Assembly: GCA_947625385.1 (NCBI GenBank)
Contig: CANQOB010000001.1
Location: 1 to 64,000 of the forward strand
Length of the DNA stretch: 64,000 nt
Origin: an uncultured Clostridia bacterium
Lineage (GTDB): Bacteria; Bacillota; Clostridia; Christensenellales; Borkfalkiaceae
Direction: 5' to 3'
Below are positions 59,180 through 64,000 of this stretch, piece by piece; the stretch's first letter is position 1; every line of letters begins with the position of its first letter. The position numbers and the translations under genes are program-made. A model generated the notes under the pieces. That model was given only the letters and a program-made list of their open reading frames with translations. It ran no database searches and was not told where the DNA came from.

Positions 59180-60331
59180 TTATTGCCATTTTCGCGCTGT
59201 CTCGCGGAGGGCGTCCCACCATGACAGCGCAGGGGCGTCCTCGCCCGCCCGCAGCGTCACGCGTTTGACCTCCACGCCTCCCACATGGAGAGCCGCAAAA
59301 CCGACCTCTGCGCCTGCGGCAACGGGCGCCCGCAGATCGGATATTTGGATATCAACGGCATAATCCCCCTTTTCCGACCGCTTGCAAAAGTACGTGAGCG
59401 GACTCTCCGCAACGACGGAGATCTCCTTTTTCTTGCTGCCCGCAACGGCGGCTTTGAGGTCGAGCTCTCCGCGCGGCAAAAGCGGCTTGCTCTCATACGT
59501 CGCAAAGGCGTAGTCGAACATCGAGGAAATGTCCGAAAATCTCTGTTGGGAGCTGTCCGCCCCGATGACGACGGCGACGAGCCGCATGTCGTCCCGCTTT
59601 GCGGTCGCAGCCAAGCAGAAACCCGCTTCGTTCGTAAATCCCGTCTTGCCGCCGTCGCAACCCCGATATGAGCGTATCAGCTTGTTGGTATTCGTGATCG
59701 AGGTCGTTCTGCCGTCGGGGTGCGGGAAATCTTCCAGCCAGACCTTGCAGAGCTCAAAATACTTTTCGTGCGAGGTGAGCGCACGGAGCATGAGCGCGAC
59801 ATCCTTCGCGCAGGAGTACTGCGGGTCTTTGGGGAGCCCAGTACAATTCGCAAACAGCGTATTGGTCGCGCCGAGCTCGGCTGCGCGTTTGTTCATCATG
59901 GCGACGAACCCCTCTTCGCTCCCCGCGATGCGCTCGGCGAGCGCGACACAGGAATCGTTTGCGGAACAGACCGCGACCGTCTTGACGAGCGCCTCCGCCG
60001 TATAGGAGAGCCCGGCGTCGAGAAAGACCTGTGAGCCGCCCATTCCCGAGGCATTTTCGCTCACCGTGATCATCTCGTCCCATGCGAGATTCCCGCTCTC
60101 TGCGGCTTCGAAGCAGAGCGTGAGCGTCATGATCTTGCACATGCTCGCGATGGGAAGCCGTTTTTCTTCCTCTTTGGTATAAACGACCGTGCCGCTATCC
60201 GCATCACACAGATATGCCGCCTTGCAGACGGGCGAGAGCGCGTCACAGCTCGCGGCGTCCGACGCTTGTGCGGGAATCCCCGCCGTTGCGGCGGAGAGCG
60301 CCGCCATTGCGATCATCCAAACTTTGTTCAT
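59180..60331 (-). CDS. D-alanyl-D-alanine carboxypeptidase (second copy)
   Basis: LPIASMCKIMTL (SxxK), SANDSCVALAERI, GGKTGFT. Confidence 0.9.
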   Translation of the reverse strand: MNKVWMIAMAALSAATAGIPAQASDAASCDALSPVCKAAYLCDADSGTVVYTKEEEKRLPIASMCKIMTLTLCFEAAESGNLAWDEMITVSENASGMGGSQVFLDAGLSYTAEALVKTVAVCSANDSCVALAERIAGSEEGFVAMMNKRAAELGATNTLFANCTGLPKDPQYSCAKDVALMLRALTSHEKYFELCKVWLEDFPHPDGRTTSITNTNKLIRSYRGCDGGKTGFTNEAGFCLAATAKRDDMRLVAVVIGADSSQQRFSDISSMFDYAFATYESKPLLPRGELDLKAAVAGSKKKEISVVAESPLTYFCKRSEKGDYAVDIQISDLRAPVAAGAEVGFAALHVGGVEVKRVTLRAGEDAPALSWWDALRETARKWQ

Positions 60332-60367
60332 ACCCGCAGTTTGTGCACTTTCCCCGAAAATAACCGC

Positions 60368-60964
60368 TTAAAAGAGATTTCCGAGCGGGTGAAATATGGC
60401 AAGCAAAAGAATTGCTTCCAAGAGACATACCGCCGCCACGAGGAGCAGGAAACAGCCGTAATCCCGCAAGAGATCGCAAAAGTCCTGTTTCCGGAAGCGG
60501 AAGCTGCGGGCGCGGCAACAGGAGACGGAAGAAGTGCAGATGAGAATAAAATCGATCATGAGGTGGACGGGCAGATACAAAACGAGCGCGACGATCGCGC
60601 CCGAGACGCCGTAAGCGCCGAAGAACACGGCGATACAACCGCCGAACGTGTATGCCCGGTAGACCAAAACGGCGGGAATGAGCGCGAGCGCCGCCAAATG
60701 CACCCCCGCGGCCGTGCAGACCGCAACGAGGACCGCTCCGCCCGCCGTTCTCTCACAAAAGATGACAAAGACGCTCCTGTCCGCATAGCAGACGGAGTAC
60801 AGGAAGCGGTCGCAGAGATTGAGAAGATAGTCATAAAAGAGCGCCGTCCCCGAAAAGACGATGCCGAGCAGCATCGCTACGGCAAACAGGATGGCGAGCG
60901 CGATGGGAACGGCTTTCCTTTCGAATGCGCGCGCGAAACGATCCCGCAAGAAAGAAAGGTTCAT
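60368..60964 (-). CDS. spoIIM: Stage II sporulation protein M
   Basis: Multi-TM protein with MNLSFLRDRFARAFERKAVPIALAILFAVAMLLGIVFSG; neighbourhood of sporulation genes. Confidence 0.7.
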   Translation of the reverse strand: MNLSFLRDRFARAFERKAVPIALAILFAVAMLLGIVFSGTALFYDYLLNLCDRFLYSVCYADRSVFVIFCERTAGGAVLVAVCTAAGVHLAALALIPAVLVYRAYTFGGCIAVFFGAYGVSGAIVALVLYLPVHLMIDFILICTSSVSCCRARSFRFRKQDFCDLLRDYGCFLLLVAAVCLLEAILLLAIFHPLGNLF

Positions 60965-60997
60965 ATCCCATGATATGAACCCTTCTCCGGAAAAATG

Positions 60998-62008
60998 TTA
61001 ATCCCCTATCATCTGTTCGATACCGATGCCGTATCCGCGCGTCGGGTCGTTGAGAAACACATGAGTGACGGCGCCGATCAGTTTTCCGTTCTGCAAGATG
61101 GGGCTTCCGCTCATCCCCTGTACAATGCCGCCCGTCTCTTCGATCAACCGGGAATCCGTCACTTTGATGACGAAATTCTTGTTGTCGCGGTTGTTGGCAT
61201 CCACCTTAACGATGTCGATGTCATACTTTTGCGGATAAACGCCGTCCACCGTCGAATAGATGACCGCTTTGCCGATGGTCGCCTCCGCAAGGGGCGCCGC
61301 CTCGACGAGTTCGCAGTGGGAAAAGTCGTAATCCTCGGAAAATGTTCCGTAGAGACCGGTGTCCCCCACGCTCTCTGCCCTCCCGATGACGGTGTCGTTC
61401 AAAAAGAGTCCGCGGAGTTCCCCCGCTTTCCCGCGCTTTCCCTTGGTGACGCCGACCACGCTGCAACGGTACATCTGCGGGTCGGAGATCGTGAGAAGAT
61501 TGTGGTCGTCGTCGCATACCGCGTGCCCGAGGGCGCCGAAGCGGTATGATTTGCTGTCCACGTAGGTCACCGTCCCTATCCCCGCGAGCGTATCGCGGAT
61601 GAGAACGCCGATTTTATAGCGCGACGACTTCTTATCCTTGACGGGACAGACCTTGACGGTCGCCGTCTCCCCCTTTCTCTGCAATGTAACCGAAACCTGC
61701 CGCCCTCCGCTGCGTTCGAGCGCGTCGTTGAGCTCGGAGATCGTCTTGACGCGGATGCCGTCGACGGCAACGATGGTGTCGCCGATACAGATTCCCGCGT
61801 CCTCCGCGGGATGGTGGAGCCCATCCTCGCTGACAACTTCGCTAAGACCGATCACTTCGGCGCCGCCCGCAGAGAGCATAAACCCCGCGGTCATGCCGCC
61901 GATATAATATTTTGCCGTCGCCGCTTCTGCCGGAACGGAAGCGTTTCCGAAGAAAAATCCTGCCGACAGCAGCGCGGCGGCAAGGCATAAAAATTTCAGC
62001 TTACGCAT
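60998..62008 (-). CDS. spoIVB: SpoIVB serine peptidase (S55) with PDZ domain
   Basis: AGICIGDTIVAVDGIRV (PDZ); GGIVQGMSGSPILQNGKLIGAVTHVFLNDPTRGYGI. Confidence 0.94.
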   Translation of the reverse strand: MRKLKFLCLAAALLSAGFFFGNASVPAEAATAKYYIGGMTAGFMLSAGGAEVIGLSEVVSEDGLHHPAEDAGICIGDTIVAVDGIRVKTISELNDALERSGGRQVSVTLQRKGETATVKVCPVKDKKSSRYKIGVLIRDTLAGIGTVTYVDSKSYRFGALGHAVCDDDHNLLTISDPQMYRCSVVGVTKGKRGKAGELRGLFLNDTVIGRAESVGDTGLYGTFSEDYDFSHCELVEAAPLAEATIGKAVIYSTVDGVYPQKYDIDIVKVDANNRDNKNFVIKVTDSRLIEETGGIVQGMSGSPILQNGKLIGAVTHVFLNDPTRGYGIGIEQMIGD

Positions 62009-62077
62009 TCATACCTCCGTTATACGGAAGTTAATTTGCGTAAGCCGAATCCTTTCTATGCGAATTTTGAAAATCCA

Positions 62078-63766
62078 TTAAAGGGAGTTTTTGTAAGCGG
62101 TGGCTTCTTCGATGAGGTCGCGCGCATGCGCGAGGACGTGCTCGCTCTCGCCCCCGATGAGACGGGCAAGTTCCGCAAGGCGCTCCCGACCCGCAGCTTC
62201 GCGGATGGTCGTGACCGTTTTGGCGCCGATCTCCTTTTTCTCGATGACGAGGGAGGTGTCCGCGAACGCGGCGATCTGCGCGAGATGGGTCACGGCGATG
62301 AGTTGCACGTTCTTTGCGATCTTTGCGAATTTTTCCGCGACGACGCGCGCCGTCTTGCCGCCGATTCCCGCATCGATCTCATCGAAAAGATATGTCCCGA
62401 TTCCCCCCGCCGTGGAGAGCTGCGCCTTGACGGCGAGCATAAATCGGCTCATTTCGCCTCCGCTGATGATCTTGCCGAGTTCTTTGAGGGGTTCGCCCTT
62501 GTTTGCGGAGAATAAAAACCGAACGCCGCCGAGCCCCTCCGCGGTCGCTTTGCCGACGTCATCGAAGCTCTCTTCGTCGAACTGCACTTCGAAGCGGGCG
62601 GAAGGGATATTCAGGGTGACGAGTTCATCCGTCACGCGCTTCGTAAAGCTTTCCGCCGCGCGTTTCCGCTCGTCAGTGAGCGCACAGCACGCCGCAAAGA
62701 GCGCTTTTTCCGTCGTTTGAAGTTCGTCGGTGAGTTCGCGGTAGCGCTCTCCGCTGTTTTCGAGGAGACGGTATTCCTCCTCGGCTTGTTGCGCGAACGC
62801 GAGCGCCGATTCCACGCTGCCGCCGTATTTCTTTTTGAGCGCCTTGATCTCGTCGTAGCGCGTTTCCACCCGCTCGACCTCGCGCTCGTCGACATCCAAT
62901 TCCGCGATGAACTCTTCCAGCCTTCCCGCAATATCGTCAAGTTCGGCAGCCGCGGCGTCCAATCTTTCGCTGAGCTCTTCGCAGCGGGAGTCGTACTTTT
63001 CGAGGGACGCGACCGACCGCCGCGCGGAGCGAACCGCATCCGTTCCCCCTCCGTCCGCTACGAGTTCTTCGCGCGCGCCGTTCAAGCCTTCGAGAATTTT
63101 CTCGGCGCTGCGATAGCGGGTGCGCAGGGCGTTGAGCGTCTCATCCTCGCCGACCTTCGGCGAGACACGCCCGATCTCGTCGATCTGGTACCGCAGGATA
63201 TCCATCCTGCGCGAACGTTCCCCTTCGTCGCCGCCGATCAGGCGCAGTTCGGAAAGAATTTCTTTCCGCTTCGAGAGCTGCTCTGCGACCGCGTTCTTTT
63301 TTTCGGAGACGGGTGCGCCCGCAATGGAATCGAGCAGTTTAAGTTGGTTGCTCTCTTTGAGAAGAAAGAAATGCTCGCTCTGCCCGTGCACGTCGACGAG
63401 ACGGGAGGTGACTCTTCGCAGCATCGCCGCCGTCACCGTACAGCCGTTGAGTTTCAGCGTGCTCCTTCCGTCCTCCGTGAGCCTGCGCGAGACGATGAGC
63501 GAATCCTCCGCCTCGATGTCCATTTCTTCGAGCAAACGAAAGATCTCACGGTCATCCGTGAGAAATTCCGCCCGGACATAGCAATCCCGCTCCCCCGCGC
63601 GCACCATGCTCTTGTCCGCTTTGGCGCCGAGAACAAAGTCAATCGAATCGAGAATGACCGATTTGCCCGAGCCCGTCTCCCCCGTCAGAACGTTGAGTCC
63701 TTCCGAAAATTCGAGCTCGGCATGGTCGATGAGCGCGACATGATGAATGACAAGACTTTTGAGCAT
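62078..63766 (-). CDS. recN: DNA repair protein RecN
   Basis: MLKSLVIHHVALIDHAELEFSEGLNVLTGETGSGKSVILDSI; ISGGEMSRFMLAVKA; LFDEIDAGIGGKTA. Confidence 0.96.
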   Translation of the reverse strand: MLKSLVIHHVALIDHAELEFSEGLNVLTGETGSGKSVILDSIDFVLGAKADKSMVRAGERDCYVRAEFLTDDREIFRLLEEMDIEAEDSLIVSRRLTEDGRSTLKLNGCTVTAAMLRRVTSRLVDVHGQSEHFFLLKESNQLKLLDSIAGAPVSEKKNAVAEQLSKRKEILSELRLIGGDEGERSRRMDILRYQIDEIGRVSPKVGEDETLNALRTRYRSAEKILEGLNGAREELVADGGGTDAVRSARRSVASLEKYDSRCEELSERLDAAAAELDDIAGRLEEFIAELDVDEREVERVETRYDEIKALKKKYGGSVESALAFAQQAEEEYRLLENSGERYRELTDELQTTEKALFAACCALTDERKRAAESFTKRVTDELVTLNIPSARFEVQFDEESFDDVGKATAEGLGGVRFLFSANKGEPLKELGKIISGGEMSRFMLAVKAQLSTAGGIGTYLFDEIDAGIGGKTARVVAEKFAKIAKNVQLIAVTHLAQIAAFADTSLVIEKKEIGAKTVTTIREAAGRERLAELARLIGGESEHVLAHARDLIEEATAYKNSL

Positions 63767-63767
63767 A

Positions 63768-64000
63768 TCAAAGTTTGAGGAGCACGGACAGCTTGTCGCT
63801 CACCGCCTGCGCGCCCGCGGGCGTATCACAGATGACGAGGGTGGTGTCCACGCCGGCGACGGTCCCGACGACTTCGTGGTAGTCGAGCCGGTCGACGACG
63901 TTGCCCGCGCTGCCCCCGTTGCCGTTGATGGTTTTGAGAATGATCAAATTCCCGGCGACGCGAATCTCCTCAACGCAGTCCTGGAAGAGCGAGCGCAGTT
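63768..64000 (-). CDS. argR: Arginine repressor ArgR/AhrC, C-terminal part (truncated by window end)
   Basis: Reverse-strand reading LRSLFQDCVEEIRVAGNLIILKTINGNGGSAGNVVDRLDYHEVVGTVAGVDTTLVICDTPAGAQAVSDKLSVLLKL*; not listed in the ORF track. Confidence 0.88.
   Translation of the reverse strand, partial: LRSLFQDCVEEIRVAGNLIILKTINGNGGSAGNVVDRLDYHEVVGTVAGVDTTLVICDTPAGAQAVSDKLSVLLKL

Overview
About 64 kb of a G+C-rich bacterial chromosome, most likely an uncultured spore-forming Clostridia-type Bacillota (inferred from SpoVG, SpoIIM, SpoIVB, YtfJ, GlgC/GlgD pair, IspH-S1 fusion, ArgR-RecN-SpoIVB order). It is dense housekeeping DNA with no phage, IS element or CRISPR array visible. Left to right: an oligopeptide ABC operon (oppABCDF-like, with unusually large insertions in C, D and F) ending in a DUF3899-like protein and a TldD/TldE pair; S41-type protease; tRNA-Ser; groESL; dCMP deaminase, PPIase, PurB; Y-family polymerase; tRNA-Leu; polA-coaE; tRNA-Trp; RNase HI; VTT protein; a biotin-dependent Na+-decarboxylase/transcarboxylase-like five-gene cluster; surE; HI0933-family oxidoreductase; an AroH-Cmk fusion; plsC; an ispH-S1 fusion; htpG; csp; spoVG; murC; a glycogen operon glgB-C-D-A-P plus GH13; a single Xer-type recombinase with a dif-like palindrome upstream; hflX; lexA. 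From about 53.9 kb all genes are on the minus strand: rluB, dacF-like, ytfJ, DUF2953-like, scpB/A, M50 protease, second D-Ala-D-Ala carboxypeptidase, spoIIM, spoIVB, recN, argR. The strongest unexplained signals are (1) the Opp ATPases/permease with large lineage-specific insertions, (2) a five-copy intergenic element with invariant core TGCGTGACATA that forms hairpins after stop codons, and (3) a 14-6-14 bp inverted repeat upstream of the Xer recombinase near a strand-polarity switch. All family assignments are from reading translated motifs; no searches were run.
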